DNA of 64,000 nt from Macrotis lagotis (lineage: Eukaryota; Chordata; Mammalia; Peramelemorphia; Peramelidae). Shown here one piece after another: positions 1 to 11,390 of the stretch (its first letter is position 1; each line of letters opens with the position of its first letter). Both the position numbers and the translations under genes were made by a program. The stretch is from the NCBI RefSeq assembly GCF_037893015.1, contig NC_133661.1:188802491-188866490 (forward strand), in the 5' to 3' direction. Under the pieces are notes generated by a model. It was not told where the DNA came from and ran no database searches. It was given only the letters and a program-made list of their open reading frames with translations.

Positions 1-24
1 TATATATATATATATATATATATA
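1..24. repeat. (TA)n microsatellite
   Basis: The window opens inside an uninterrupted TA dinucleotide run, so the repeat may extend further left. Confidence 0.95.
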
Positions 25-29
25 GTTGG

Positions 30-120
30 CTCAATTACATTGTAAATTCCTTAAGAATAGGAATTGTTCTGTTCTTAGTACTATATTTCTAGTGCTTACC
101 ACTAGTGCTTGATTGATGCA
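30..120 (+). repeat. L2-like 3'-end fragment
   Basis: The sequence follows the familiar L2 tail pattern: a 'taaattccttaagaatagg' start, then 'agtgcttaccactagtgctt' and a 'gattgatg' end. It is short and diverged, so the family call is by resemblance only. Confidence 0.4.
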
Positions 121-202
121 TCCCCTCCAAATCCTGTGTCCACACTGAATAGGTTTTCTAGCTGCACTGAAGACTTGGCATTATTTCTCTAAGCCTTGTG
201 TA

Positions 203-349
203 TTTTTTTAGGTTTTTTCAAGGCAAATGGGGTTAAGTGGCTTTCCCAAGGCCACACAGCTAGGTAATTTTTAAGTGAGACTGGATTTGAACCAAGGTAC
301 TGCTGACTCCAAGGCTTGTGCTTTATCCACTATGCCACCTAGCCGCCCC
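203..349 (-). mobile_element. Short tRNA-headed SINE (WSINE1/WALLSI-like) with perfect target-site duplication
   Basis: The copy reads T-rich end first on the plus strand and ends with 'gccacctagccgcccc', so the element runs on the minus strand with its tRNA-like head on the right. A 13 bp direct repeat, ccttgtgtatttt, flanks it at 194-206 and 354-366 with no mismatch. That indicates a fairly recent insertion by L1-type machinery. The family name is by resemblance. Confidence 0.85.
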
Positions 350-369
350 AAAACCTTGTGTATTTTCAC

Positions 370-1489
370 AAGCTGTGCTGTTTTCCTAGGATGACCTACT
401 TGTACCTCTGCCTCTTTGAACTCCCAGCTGCCTTTAAGGCTCTCTGTATCCAGCCCCACATGTACAAACACAGTACCTGAGGCTATCAGGAGGATAGTAA
501 AAGCTCCTTCACACTGGGAGTCTTGCTTTATCTTTGTATATAAAGCATAAAGCTTTAGCCTAGCATCTTTGGTGCTCACTTCTTGCTAAAGTGAACAAAA
601 TTGCAGCTCAGCAGTGTAGCGGTTCATTGCATTCCATATTATTCAATACAAAATAAAAAAGTAAAGCAAGTATCATGCCTCTCCCATCCCAACATAAAAC
701 CTTTAATAGAAATTATAGAGCTGCTTTTCTGCAGATTTCCAGGGCAATGGGGAAGAGACCTTTGCCCTACTCTCTTCCCCACTGAGTGGCTTCCTCAATA
801 GGTGTTCCAACAGTATTCAGTCAAATGGGGGTATGGCCTCTAGTGAGAGAGATGAGACTCCCTTTTTTCACCCTTTGACTTATTAAGTCTACCATTCTTG
901 GAATCGACAGAAAAACAGCTTAAAATTTAGGTTCTGTCTCATGTCTATTCTCTCTCCAGAAGGAAAAATATAGTAAGGTACTCCTTGTACCATAAGAATC
1001 TAGTATGTGTCAGGTATTAATTACCTACATGTTAAACAAAAGCTATGCATAGAACACTGACAAGCATACAATTGGCAAGAAAAAGTTAAATAATTGGTTG
1101 TGCCAACTAATGCTATTTTCTTCTGGGAGGCTGATGCTTAAAACCACCTAAACATGAAGCAGTTTGCAGAGCTGCTGGTTGGTGATTGCATATTTTGCCT
1201 CAGATCTTCACTATTTCTCCATATCCTTGGCTTCTGGTAAATCAGGACTGGCATTGGGTTCCTTCCTTTTCTGTTATCCTTACTGACTAGCTCAGTGTCA
1301 CTTCTAAGCCTGACATATCTACTCCGGATAGATGTCCAGTCAATCATTAGGTCCTAAACAAGTTTAAACTGTTTTCATTCTAATATGGGAGAATGATACA
1401 TTGTCCTCTCAGAACATAGTAATCACAGAAATCTAATTACACATAAGGCTGGAAGTTCTATTATGTCTTGACATTAAATGAAATAGAAA
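370..1489. other. Unassigned intergenic sequence
   Basis: I see no gene and no repeat I can name. The short ORFs on both strands here have no recognisable family, no motif and no repeated copy in the window. Confidence 0.6.
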
Positions 1490-2420
1490 CTGGAGAAGCA
1501 GAAAGATATATATGGGGAGGGGGAAGGAGAGGAGAGGAAAGTTAGGGAAGATTTATGTGATTGAAGTGTACAAGTATAAAGTCAAAAGGAAAGAGGGAAA
1601 AGAGATGAAGGAAATCATTTATGGAGAACTTTATAAGCCAAATAGGATTTTGTGTTTATTCCTGGTTGTGATAGGGAGTGACTGAAGTTGATTGCGTTAA
1701 AGAAGAGTGGCATAGACAGACTGTACTTTATTTAGGAAGATCTGTTTAACAGCTGAGTAAAAACGGACAGGTATGGGGAAAGACTTAAAATAAGAAGACC
1801 AAGCAGCAGGTTATTACAGTGCTCCAGATGTTATGAATGATGAGGGCCTTTACCAAGATGGCCAGAGTGTCAGAGTAGGGAGGTAGTGGTGTGTATAAGA
1901 GTTGTTATAAAGGTAGAAATGATAGGACTTGACAACCAATTGAATATGGAATGTGAAAGAGAGGAAGTAAGGATAATACCTAGATTTTGAGCCTGGGTAA
2001 CTGGCAAGTTGATGACACTTGGGAAATTAGCAAGAAGAAAGAGTTTTGAGAAGAAAAAAAATAAGTTCAGTTTTGGACATGTTGAGTTTAAGATGTCATA
2101 TTAGACATCTAAGTTGAAGTATCCAATAGGAAGTTGGAGATATGAGACTGGAGATCAGTGGAGTGATTAGGGCAAGACAAATAAATCTGAAAGTCATTTG
2201 CATGGGGATGATAGTTGGATCTGTAAAAGGTGATTGGAACACCCAGTGAAATAATACAGAAGGAAAAGATGTCCCAGAATAGCTTTGGGAGAAAGCTAGA
2301 TTATAGAGGACTTTAAGTGTCCGATGCTGCAAATAATTAAGCTTCTTTTGGATTTATTGATTCATGGAATGATACAATCAGTTCTGTACTTAAAAAAATC
2401 ATTTTGGTAACTCATGTCCA
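1490..2420 (+). repeat. Old interspersed repeat, family not assigned
   Basis: From about 1625 the text follows a pattern I recognise from many copies in marsupial and other mammal genomes: 'tttataagccaaatagga', 'caggttattacagtgctcc', 'tttggacatgttgagttta' and 'gaagttggagatatgagac'. A diverged second copy of the same family is at 52855-53400. The first ~110 bp motif (1625-1735) appears again at about 2305-2412, so two partial copies may abut. I cannot give a family name. The 1490-1625 part is purine-rich and less certain. Confidence 0.5.
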
Positions 2421-2649
2421 GCAGCATAATTTTCATTCAATTTTGTAAACTGGATCAAAATCTGAGCCAGTTCTGAACAGAAGTGGCAAAACATAACCTA
2501 AAATATTGGTAACAAATGCAAAACAATGAGCACAAAGACAACACGGGAGAAAATGTGGAAAATATAAGTAAAAAAATGTACAACCACTGTATAAGACACT
2601 CCCAGCATTTTTAACCCCAAATTTTTCAAAAAAGAGAGTGTCTTATAAA
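2421..2649. other. Unassigned sequence before the L1
   Basis: AT-rich sequence with no recognisable gene or repeat. It ends where the L1 3' UTR pattern begins. Confidence 0.5.
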
Positions 2650-3584
2650 TGGGGAAATGAAATGCATTCAAAGGTAGTCTTCAATATTTATCCATTTAGA
2701 AGTTTATGACTTCCACATATTTCTACCACTCTCCTTCCCCTTCCCTTCACCATGGAGGCAAACAATGGTAAAAGTTGTAAAAGTACAATTGTGCTTAGTG
2801 TATATCCATGTTATTCATGTTGTGGAAGAAGAATTAGAACTAAGGGGAAAATATCTTTGATAAAAGGAAAACATAAAAGAAATTTTTAAAACTGTGAACA
2901 TAGTCTATTTTGCTCTACATTTAGAATCCATAGTTTTATATAGTTTTTTTTTCTTTTTCCCCTCAGTATGTGGATGGTATTTTCCATAACAGGTTTCTCA
3001 GGATTGTCCTTGATCACTGAACTGTTGAGGAACTACATATATCATGGTTGATCATCTCACAGTGCTGTAGTTAATGTGTTCAGTGTTCTATTGGTTCTGC
3101 TCACTTCATTAAGCATCATTTCATGCATATTTTTCCATGTTCTTTTTATATCATGCTCATGATTTCTTACAGAACAATAATACTACATAATTTCCATATA
3201 TCATAACTTATTCAACCACTCCCCAATTGATGGACATCCTCTCAATTTCCAATTCATTGCCTATACAAAAAGAGCTACTATAATCATTTTTGTACCTCTG
3301 GAACTGTTCCCAATTTTTATGATTTCTTTGGGATATAGACCTAGAAGTGTTATTGCTAGTTCAGAAGGTTTTCACAGTTGCTTTGCCCTTTGGCCATGGT
3401 TCTAATTTGCTTTCCAGAATCACTAGATCATTTTCAATTTCACCAATGGTGCATTAAGTGTCCTAATTTTCCCACATTCTCCTCAACATTGATCATTTCC
3501 CTTTTTTTATGATTTTAATCAAAAAACTCTAGGGTGTTACCTCTGAGTTATTTTAATTTTGTTTATCAATAATGATTTGGAGCA

Positions 3585-3738
3585 TTTTTTAGGGGTTTTT
3601 TTTGCAACGCAAATGGGGTTAAGTGACTTTCCCAAGGCCACACAGCGAGGTAATTATTAAATGTCTGAGGCTGGATTTGAACTCAGGTACTCCTGACTCC
3701 AGGGTCAGTGCTCTATCCACTGAACCACCTAGCCAACC
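3585..3738 (-). mobile_element. Short tRNA-headed SINE inside L1
   Basis: This is the same SINE type as at 203-349: 'aaatggggttaagtgacttt' near the left and 'atccactgaaccacctagcc' at the right. It splits the L1 ORF2 sentence 'gatttggagca...tttttcaaatgac', so it is younger than that L1. The flanking duplication is approximate. Confidence 0.8.
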
Positions 3739-3840
3739 AAGAACAGTTTTTCAAATGACTATAAATAACTTTTATTTATTCATCTGAAAACTGCCTGCTC
3801 CTATCCTTTGATCATTTTGTAGTCTTATAAACTTTGGGTG

Positions 3841-3885
3841 TATATATGTATTTATATATGTATATATGTGTGTGTATAAGCATAT
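3841..3885. repeat. TA/TG-rich simple sequence
   Basis: An imperfect run of TATATG and TGTGTA units within the L1 body. Confidence 0.7.
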
Positions 3886-5606
3886 ATAAATGACTCCTTT
3901 ATTAGAAACATTAGCTTTGAAAATTGTTTCCCAGCTTTCTGTATTCCTTCTAATTTTGGTTGTATTGGTTTTATTTGTGCAGCAACTTTTTAATTTAATA
4001 AAATAAAATAGGTGAATTTTATAATTTGTAATGTTCTGTATTTCTTATTTGTCCATAAACTTCTCCCCTCTCCCTAGATCCAACAGATAGTGCATCTCTT
4101 TTACTTTTAATTGGTCTAGGTTGTCAACATTTATGTGTAAATCCTGTACCAATTTAATTTTTTTTTTGGCATAGCTTGTGAGATGTGAATCTATGCCTGG
4201 TTTTTGCCATATTATTTTCCAGTTTTCCCTGTAGTTTTTGTCAAATATTGAGTTCTTATCCCAGAAGTTAGTATCTTTATGTTTAGCAAACAGTCAGTTG
4301 CTCTAATTATTTACTGCTGTTTCTTTTGTACTCAGTCTAATCCTGTTTTGAGTCTTCCCCCTTTAGGTATCAGTACGGTATTGGGGTCATAAAAGGAATT
4401 TAGCAGAATTCCCACTCCTACTTTTTAAAATAGCTTATACAGAATTTGAATTAATTGTACCTGAAATATTTGAATTCATATGTAAATCCATCTAGTCCTG
4501 GAGATTTTTATCTTAGGGAGCTCATTTCTGGTTTCTTCATTTTTTTTTTTCTGAAATGGGATTTTTAGATATTTTATTTCCTGTTCTGTAAATTTGGGTA
4601 GATTATATTTTTAAAAATGTTCATCCATTTCACTTAGATAATCACCTTTGTGGGTATACAGTTGGGCAAAATAAGCACACATTATTACCTTAATTTCCCC
4701 TTTCTTTTTTGATATTGGTAATTTGTTTTTCAACTTCCTTTATTATTCATATTAACTAAATGTTTATCAATGTTATTGTTCTTTTTCATAAAACTAGCAC
4801 TTAGTGTTGTTAATTAAATGATTTTCATACTTTTCATTTTATTAATTTCTCCTTTGATTTTTCAAATTTTCTGATTTATATTTAATTGGGAAATTTTAAT
4901 TTGTTCATTTTCTAGATTTTTTTTAGTTGAATGTGGCATTCATTGATTTCTTCTTTCTCTATTTTATTAATATAAGCATCTAGAAATATGAAATTTCTCC
5001 CCAAAACTGCTTTGAATGCATCCCATAAGTTTTGATTTGATGTCTCATTGTTGTCAGTTTTGGATGATATTGTTGGTTATTTTTTTGAACAGTTGTTTGA
5101 TCCACTCATATTAAGTTACTTAGGGGCAACCTAATACACACACACAATATTATGTTACTTAGTTTCCAATTAATTTTGGCTTATTTTTCCATTGTCCTTT
5201 ATGAAAAATAATTTTTATTGCATCTGGATCTGATAAGGATGCAAATAATATTTCTTTCTACATTTAATTATGATGTTTTTGTGCCCTAAAACATTGTCAT
5301 TTGATACCATGAGCTGCAGAGAAAAAGATATATTCCCTTCTATTCCCATTCAATTTTCTCCAGAGACCTATAATATCTAACTTTCCAAAAGCAAGTCTAT
5401 TACATATTTAACTTCCTTCTTGTTTATTTTAGGATTAAATTTTTCTAATTCTAAGAATGGAGGCTGAGGACTCCCCCTAATATAGTTTTGCTGTTTCGAT
5501 ATTTTATGTGAAAAGTATTTTGTAATTGTGTTCTTTTACTTCCTGGGTTATTCTTGGGAGGTAGATTACAAAGTTGTTTTTTTTAATGTTGTCTACAATT
5601 ACTTTA

Positions 5607-5767
5607 TGTATATATTTTTTTAGGTTTTTTGCTAGGCAATAGGGTTAAATGGCTTCCACAAAGCCACATAGCTAGGTAATTATAAAGTTCTGAGGCTGGA
5701 TTTGAAGTCAGATACTCCTGACTCCAGGGCTGCTGTTCTATGCACTGTGCTACCTATCCATCCCCCC
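5607..5767 (-). mobile_element. Short tRNA-headed SINE inside L1, with target-site duplication
   Basis: The T-rich end is on the left and the worn tRNA-like head ('gctacctatccatccccccc') on the right. A 14 bp repeat, ctacaattacttta, flanks it at 5593-5606 and 5768-5781. The body has more changes than the copy at 203-349, so it looks older. Confidence 0.85.
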
Positions 5768-6410
5768 CTACAATTACTTTAAATGGAACTTCATTTTCTT
5801 TTTCCTTCTGTTGGGCTTTCTTGGTAATATATAGAAATCCTCAGGATTTCTGTGGGTTATTTTATAACCTGTTACTTTGCTGAAGTTGTTAATTGTTTCA
5901 TGTAGTATTTTAATAAATTTTCCAAAGTTCTCTAAGGATACCATCCTATCATAAACAAAGAATGAGTTTTGGATTCTCATTGACCATTCTAAGTACTTCA
6001 ATTTCTTTTTCTTCTCTTATTTCTGAAGTTAACATTTATAATATAATATTGGTTAATAGTGGTGATAATAAGTATTCTTGCTTCACTTTAATCTAATTGG
6101 GAATGTTTCTAGTTTGTCCCCATTACATATAAACCTTGCTGGTGATTTTATAGCTACAGCTTATCATTTTAAGGAAAACTCCATCTATTCCTAAGTTTTC
6201 TACTGTTCCTAATAGTAATGAATGTTGTATTTTCTTAAGTGTTTTTCAGCATCTACTGAGATAATTGTATAATTTCTGTGAGTTTTGTGAATTATATGGT
6301 CAATTATGCTGATTATTTTCCTGATATTGAACCAGTCTAAAATATCTTGTATTAATCCTACCTGATCATACTATAATTACACCATTTTTAAAGAAAGGTT
6401 AGATTCTAAA

Positions 6411-7099
6411 ATATAATATCGCTTTCCATATCCTAAGGTATGTGTTCTAAGGTTGAATGACAGGTTGTCAGATAGATTTCTTGGATAGAGCATTATATCT
6501 GGAGATATATGAAAGCATGTATTCCACTTATTCATAAGAATAGATCATTCATTTTCAGAGATAATCAGTAGAATGCAAGAAGCTTAAGAAAGCCTCTTGT
6601 ACTCTGTTTCCCCTCTATATGTAAACACTATTAATCCAAGGTCGTACACTGTATATGTACTTTAGAAATTTTTTTTGAAAGATGTGATTCACTCAATTAG
6701 TGATTATAGAGAGCCTACTACTTATGAAACATTATACAAATTTGAAAGATTCAACCTCAGCCTTCGATGAACTAATAGAACTTTATGAGAGGGCATTGAT
6801 TTATCTGGGCCATAGGTGCTTAATTCAAATAATCTTAGCAAGCAATGTCAACAGTGAAGTTTTGAATGAGTACTTTCCAAATTTCAGAAGTGTAATTTTC
6901 AATACAAGCCTTCTTAAATGTTCTGGCTAGTGGAATGATTATTTTTACAGATGATATGTACTAATTCAGGGGATCCCAGTTTCAGATTCCTTAAAATTTT
7001 GGCTGAGTGAAATTATCATGTGACCCTGGTAAATATACACACACAACACACACACACACACACACACACACAAGTCAAAATACATGTATTAGTTATAAT
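6411..7099. other. Unassigned sequence with a (CA)n tract
   Basis: No gene or nameable repeat, except a CA microsatellite at about 7035-7072. Confidence 0.6.
7035..7072. repeat. (CA)n microsatellite
   Basis: A CA dinucleotide run with one early interruption. Confidence 0.95.
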
Positions 7100-7260
7100 T
7101 GGGGGCAAATCATACTCAAGGTCTAGACTGCTAGACTTGGTGTCAGGCTACAGCTCAGTTTTAATCCCATCTCACATACTTCCTAGCTGTTTGAATTTGA
7201 AATTCAATAATGTCACTGGGTTTCATTTTCTTCATCTGTAAAATGAAAGCACTGGTCTTG
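7100..7260 (+). repeat. MIR-family SINE fragment
   Basis: The order of worn MIR words is visible: 'cttcctagctgtttgaattt' then 'ttcttcatctgtaaaatgaa'. Strongly diverged. Confidence 0.6.
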
Positions 7261-7459
7261 ATTACATCTTAGAATCATAGATTTAGAGCAAGAGGGGATC
7301 CATAATCTAAAGATCATGATGCTATGACATCCTATGATAGCAGTCATTAGAGTCATAGCTACTCAAGAACTGACAGGAAAAAAATTCAACATTCCTTCTA
7401 CTCTGTCACATTAAAAAGAATGGTGTACTGAAAATAACAGTAAAAACAACCTCGAAAAT

Positions 7460-7640
7460 AAATTATAATAATAGCGGACAATTACAGAGAACCTTAAAAT
7501 TGACCAACTATGACAACTGGTATTTGTATGTCCATTTTACAGATAATGAAATTGAGACTCACATAAGTAAAATTACTTGCTTCTTTCCAATTCACTTATG
7601 AGTTGCAGAGGTTGAATAAGAGTCTATGTTTTTTAATTCT
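7460..7640 (-). repeat. MIR-family SINE fragment
   Basis: The reverse MIR pattern is seen: 'gtccattttacagataatga' followed by the 'gagactcac' and 'gttgaataagagtc' region. Strongly diverged. Confidence 0.6.
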
Positions 7641-7919
7641 AAGTTTAGGCCCCTACCCAAATTATATTTAGAGTCAGGAAGCCAGAACTCTATCTGGTCT
7701 TGCCTAGACCACTAACCTTGATTTATTTGATGAAGGAATCAAGTTTCTACTATAGAATTGACATTCTAATATCTAACAAATCTTGGAAAAGCTTATGACT
7801 GTCTCTCTATCAGGTTATAATACTGATTTTTTTTATCAAAGGTATTAGTGAAACAACCATAGCAGGTTCAATTTTTTTCTACTTTTCTTTTTTTTTTTTT
7901 TTGTTTTGAAGACAATATA

Positions 7920-8140
7920 TTATACTGAAAAAATAGGACAGAATTCTGAGTATAAGTCCTATCTCTTGCATCACCTAGGTATATGGTTCTCAGAAAATTA
8001 TTTAAATTTTCTAAATCTACACTTCTTCATCTTTAAAATGGCAATAATTATACCTTAAATACCTACTTCACAGGATTGCAATGAAGAGCAGATGAGATTA
8101 TTTATATAAAATGCCTTTAACCTATTAAATTATTATCTGT
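7920..8140 (+). repeat. MIR-family SINE fragment
   Basis: MIR words appear in order: 'cacttcttcatctttaaaat', 'taccttaaatacctacttca', 'ggattgcaatgaagagcaga', then a TTATT end. Confidence 0.7.
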
Positions 8141-8614
8141 TTTGTTTGTATGTTTGAACCAGGGTTTTGCAATTTCATTGAAAAGGGAAATTTCTGGTGA
8201 GTAAAGTTCCTCTTTGTAACTAATAACCTCAGAGTTGATTGAGTAATTAAAGTTAAATTGACTTGTCACATAGTCAGTATACTTCAATCCGGATATTTCT
8301 GACTCTGTATATATTCTACATTACAGAATATTCTCTCCATCTAAAAATGTAATTTGTCATAATCATTATATACTAATGCTGAATTCATTCTTTACAAAAA
8401 TCTACTTGGAAAATTGACATTTTTGAAGATGACAGAACATGGCAATTTATAAAGATGTTTCTAAAACATAATGCATTTCAAATTTCATTATATCAATACA
8501 ACTTAAAACTGTAGAATTAAAGCAGATTAAAAAGAAATAGTTTGTGAATACATAAAAACTATTTAAAGCTAGCATTGGAACAGGGTCATTCTCATCTAAA
8601 AAGTCACCTGGGAA
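8141..8614. other. 3' flank of OR gene A, unassigned
   Basis: AT-rich sequence between a MIR and the stop codon of OR gene A. It probably holds the 3' UTR of that gene, but I could not single out a convincing polyadenylation signal in such AT-rich DNA. Confidence 0.4.
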
Positions 8615-9547
8615 TCAACGAAAAGTTATATGCCGTGTCCTTAATTTTTTCATTGCTATCTTCATGTCCTTATTTCTCAGAGTGTAGATTATAGGGTTTA
8701 GGAGAGGTGTAAATATTGTATAAAATACAGACAGGACTTTATCTGCTGAGAACCTATTGAAGGGCCACACATAAATGAAGATGCAAGGACCAAAGAAGAG
8801 TGTGACCACAATGATATGGGCAGAACAAGTGGAAAGGGCCTTAGATGCACTCCCTTCTGAATGCTGCCGGACAGTAACAAGGATGACTGTGTAAGAGATC
8901 ATGAGAAGAAGGAAACAGCTCATAGACAGCAATCCACTGTCAGCAATCATCAGTATACCCAGGACATAAGTGTCCATACATGCAAGCTTGATCACAAGAG
9001 GAAGGTCACAAAAGAAGCTGTCCACAGTATTTGGTCCACAATAAGGCAAATTCACAGTAAAGGCTACTTGGCTGATGGAGTGAATAAAACCAACAACCCA
9101 TGAAATTGTTACCAGTCCAATACATGTCTTCCGACTCATGATGGTCATATAATGTAAAGGCTTGCATATGGCTACATATCTGTCATAGGCCATGGAGACA
9201 AGCAGCACCATCTCAGCACCACCAATGAAATGCAGAAAGAAAATCTGTGCCATGCATCCTCCAAAAGAAATTAGTTTCTTCTCACTAAGGAAATCCCTGA
9301 TCAACTTGGGGGTAGCAAATGAGACCAGCCACATATCTAGGAAGGAGAGGTTGCCCAGCAGAAAGTACATTGGGGAGGAATAAAGTCGGGGCTCAGAGAT
9401 CACTGTGACCACAATGAGGAGGTTGCCCACCACAGTGACTGTATAGATCAGAGAAAAAAACATAAAGAAGAAAAACTGAAGTTGTAGTGAAGTGGAAAGT
9501 CCACTCAGCACAAATTCAGACACCACTGAATAGTTTTGCTCATCCAT
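8615..9547 (-). CDS. OR gene A: intact olfactory receptor, class II family 4 (OR4K-like)
   Basis: This is an odorant receptor, a seven-helix G-protein-coupled receptor expected in the cilia membrane of olfactory neurons, where it would couple to Golf. The 310-residue frame is complete and single-exon, the usual length for the family. Family marks are all present: a sequon NYS at 5-7, GN at 41-42 in helix 1, PMYF at 59-62, Cys98 for the helix 3 to loop 2 disulphide, MAYDRYVAIC at 119-128, loop-2 cysteines 170, 180 and 190, SY at 219-220, KALST at 236-240 and NPIIY at 284-288. One oddity: two tandem serine codons (residues 57-58) place one extra residue in the first intracellular loop compared with the other three ORs here. 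Phenylalanines 25-28 extend the start of helix 1. The start ATG lies ~24 bp downstream of a good splice-acceptor sequence. The OR call is firm; the subfamily is from memory of human OR4K proteins; the ligand is unknown. Confidence 0.95.
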   Translation of the reverse strand: MDEQNYSVVSEFVLSGLSTSLQLQFFFFMFFSLIYTVTVVGNLLIVVTVISEPRLYSSPMYFLLGNLSFLDMWLVSFATPKLIRDFLSEKKLISFGGCMAQIFFLHFIGGAEMVLLVSMAYDRYVAICKPLHYMTIMSRKTCIGLVTISWVVGFIHSISQVAFTVNLPYCGPNTVDSFFCDLPLVIKLACMDTYVLGILMIADSGLLSMSCFLLLMISYTVILVTVRQHSEGSASKALSTCSAHIIVVTLFFGPCIFIYVWPFNRFSADKVLSVFYTIFTPLLNPIIYTLRNKDMKIAMKKLRTRHITFR

Positions 9548-9570
9548 TGACTCAGTTCTTAGACCTTGTT

Positions 9571-9572
9571 CT
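9571..9572 (-). other. Candidate splice acceptor before OR gene A
   Basis: On the minus strand a T-rich run ends in 'atatattcag' about two dozen bases before the ATG. OR genes usually have one or more 5' noncoding exons spliced to the coding exon just upstream of the start. This site fits that plan, but it was not tested. Confidence 0.4.
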
Positions 9573-9899
9573 GAATATATATAAAAATAAAAGAATTTGA
9601 AATATAATGAAGAATGACTGGTGTAGGGGATAAGGAGGTTAAGCTCATTGTATCCAGATTCCCAGTCCCAATAGAAATCAACTTTTTTCTTGGAGTCTTA
9701 GAAATTATTACCCTCCATGTTGATTGTATTCAAGAAACCTTTCCTTTCTCCCTATATTAATTTTCTTATTGCAGAGTATAGTGGAAATAAGAATGATGTG
9801 GAGTTTTAAGATTAGAGTTCCAATAACAGTTTTAGTATATTAAGAGTCAGGGCGAACTAGTGACTGATTTTTTTAAAGGTAAGAATCAATGATGATTTC

Positions 9900-10323
9900 T
9901 TTTTTGTCCTTCCTTCTCAAAGAAGACCACGACATGTGGGAGGTGATGCCATGACAAGCACAAGAATTGATTATGAGTGAGGGGATGTTGAACTAAGTCA
10001 CCAACCTTATTTTCTAGTCCAGAGTCATCTGGATGCAGTTGCCAGATATGAATCAGGATGACTGGAGATAGCCCTGGATGGGAAGCAATTAGGGTTAAGT
10101 GAGTTGAAATTATGTAGGAAGCATCTTAACTTACTAAGATCTTTTGAAAATTCATTTTTCAGTTTGAATTTTTTTCCTAGTCTCCTTGCCTTTTTGTAAT
10201 TAAGAAAACTTGAATAGCCTGTACACACAACTAGTAAGTGTCAAATATCTGAGGCTGGTTTTGACCTTCCAGCCTCCTGACCTCAAAGTTAGTACACTAT
10301 CTACTGCTCCACCTAGCTTCCCC
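9900..10323 (-). mobile_element. Long tRNA-headed SINE (~310 bp type) with an internal foreign segment
   Basis: The plus strand reads 'tcaaagaagaccacgacatg', 'gaggtgatgccatgacaagc', 'gtcatctggatgcagttgcc' and ends in a tRNA-like head reversed ('tccacctagcttcccc'). The same family lies at 28007-28319. The stretch 10106-10215 does not belong to the family: it replaces the expected 'cttgcccaaggt' words between 'gggttaagtga' and 'cacacaactagtaagtg'. Confidence 0.75.
10106..10215 (-). repeat. Unknown ~110 bp repeat, copy 1 (inverted relative to copy 2)
   Basis: Its reverse complement aligns by eye over ~112 bp with 11391-11502 at roughly 90 percent identity with no clear gaps. Shared words include 'tattcaagttttctta', 'attcaaactgaaaaatga' and 'cctacataatttca'. 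It interrupts a SINE. I do not recognise the family. Confidence 0.7.
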
Positions 10324-11390
10324 TAGTAAGAAAAAAATAATCAAATCAAGAAGAACATAAACAAAAGTTAAGGATTTTTCCTCATAGATAAAAATATAGC
10401 ATTTTCACTCATTGGTTTCCCTTTTATTTAAGAAGATAAAATTTTATTCAGGGAATTTGATTCAATAATATTGAATAATTTTATAAAACAGTAAAAATCT
10501 ATTGAGAAATTTATTATTTTATACTAAAATAAACACTCCTAGATTTTTGAGTAATTTCAAGATGCTACTGGCTAAATGAAGAGAATTCATGGGAAAATAG
10601 CAAGAAAGAGATGGATAGAAAATTTGAGACACATATAGAAAGAGACAATGGGGGAAATGGAAGGAGAAAGAGTTAAAGAGAAAAGAAAAGAAATATAGAT
10701 GTATAGAAGTTCAATTGATACTATTGTGGTAGCCAAAGGAATTTCTTTTCATGAGATTTAGAGATTTAGACCTGTTATTTACTATTCTTTTATATTCTAA
10801 TTAGTTTATGAGTTATTTTTCAAAGTTCTCTAATTATCTTAATCTTTAAATTTTTAATTATTTTAGTCTCCTTTCTGAGTGGGTTAATCAGAACTATTTT
10901 GGCAGTATGTAAATTATTATCTAGGTTGCTGGCAAGAATGATTCAAATAATATTACCCTGAAGACTAGATGAAATCTAGGTTGAAGACTTGATTTGATCT
11001 CAAGTCCTGATGTCCTCTATTTCTATATAGGATGGAAGGGGGTGCCAAAGCGATTTTGATCTTGTAACAAAATACATTAATTCAGTATAGAAAAGCAAAT
11101 TATAAAACCTCAGATACGGGATATCAGATCATCTTCAATCCCAAAGTAGTTTTTTGCTTCTCATCAAGTATATTAATGCAGTGTAACAACTGTTATAAAA
11201 CTTTATATATAGCATGAGACAGATCATACTTTATCTCTTTCAACAAAAATCATATAAAAAAACTTGTTTCTTTTTTATCAAATGATATTTGCCATATTCT
11301 GCAGCATAAAATATTTGAAGATATCACTAAACAGACTGTCCAATACCTTCAGAGACTGGTAGAAAAGATGAGAAAGATAAATTGTAAAGG
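10324..11390. other. Unassigned intergenic sequence
   Basis: AT-rich and purine-rich stretches (for example 10600-10700) with no gene and no repeat I can name. Confidence 0.6.

Larger units (their letters stand above)
2650..6410 (-). mobile_element. L1 LINE, 5'-truncated and internally reordered
   Basis: The 3' UTR text (2650-2990, including 'catgttgtggaagaagaat') is followed by ORF2 read on the minus strand. Compared with the collinear L1 at 16348-23566, the blocks are out of order. Block 2700-4330 matches the C-terminal end of ORF2 (16.4-17.85 kb of the other copy). Block 4340-5540 matches the reverse transcriptase start and the linker/endonuclease side (19.1-20.3 kb). Block 5545-6410 matches the middle of the reverse transcriptase (18.4-19.0 kb). 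A minus-strand frame at 5774-6001 encodes reverse transcriptase sequence with 'INNFSKVTGYKI'. Two SINEs interrupt it. The copy is inactive. Confidence 0.8.

Noticed and set aside
8861-9103. Plus-strand frames inside OR gene A (also 9192-9383, and 33306-33518 inside gene B)
   Set aside because: They are antisense shadows of intact receptor genes.
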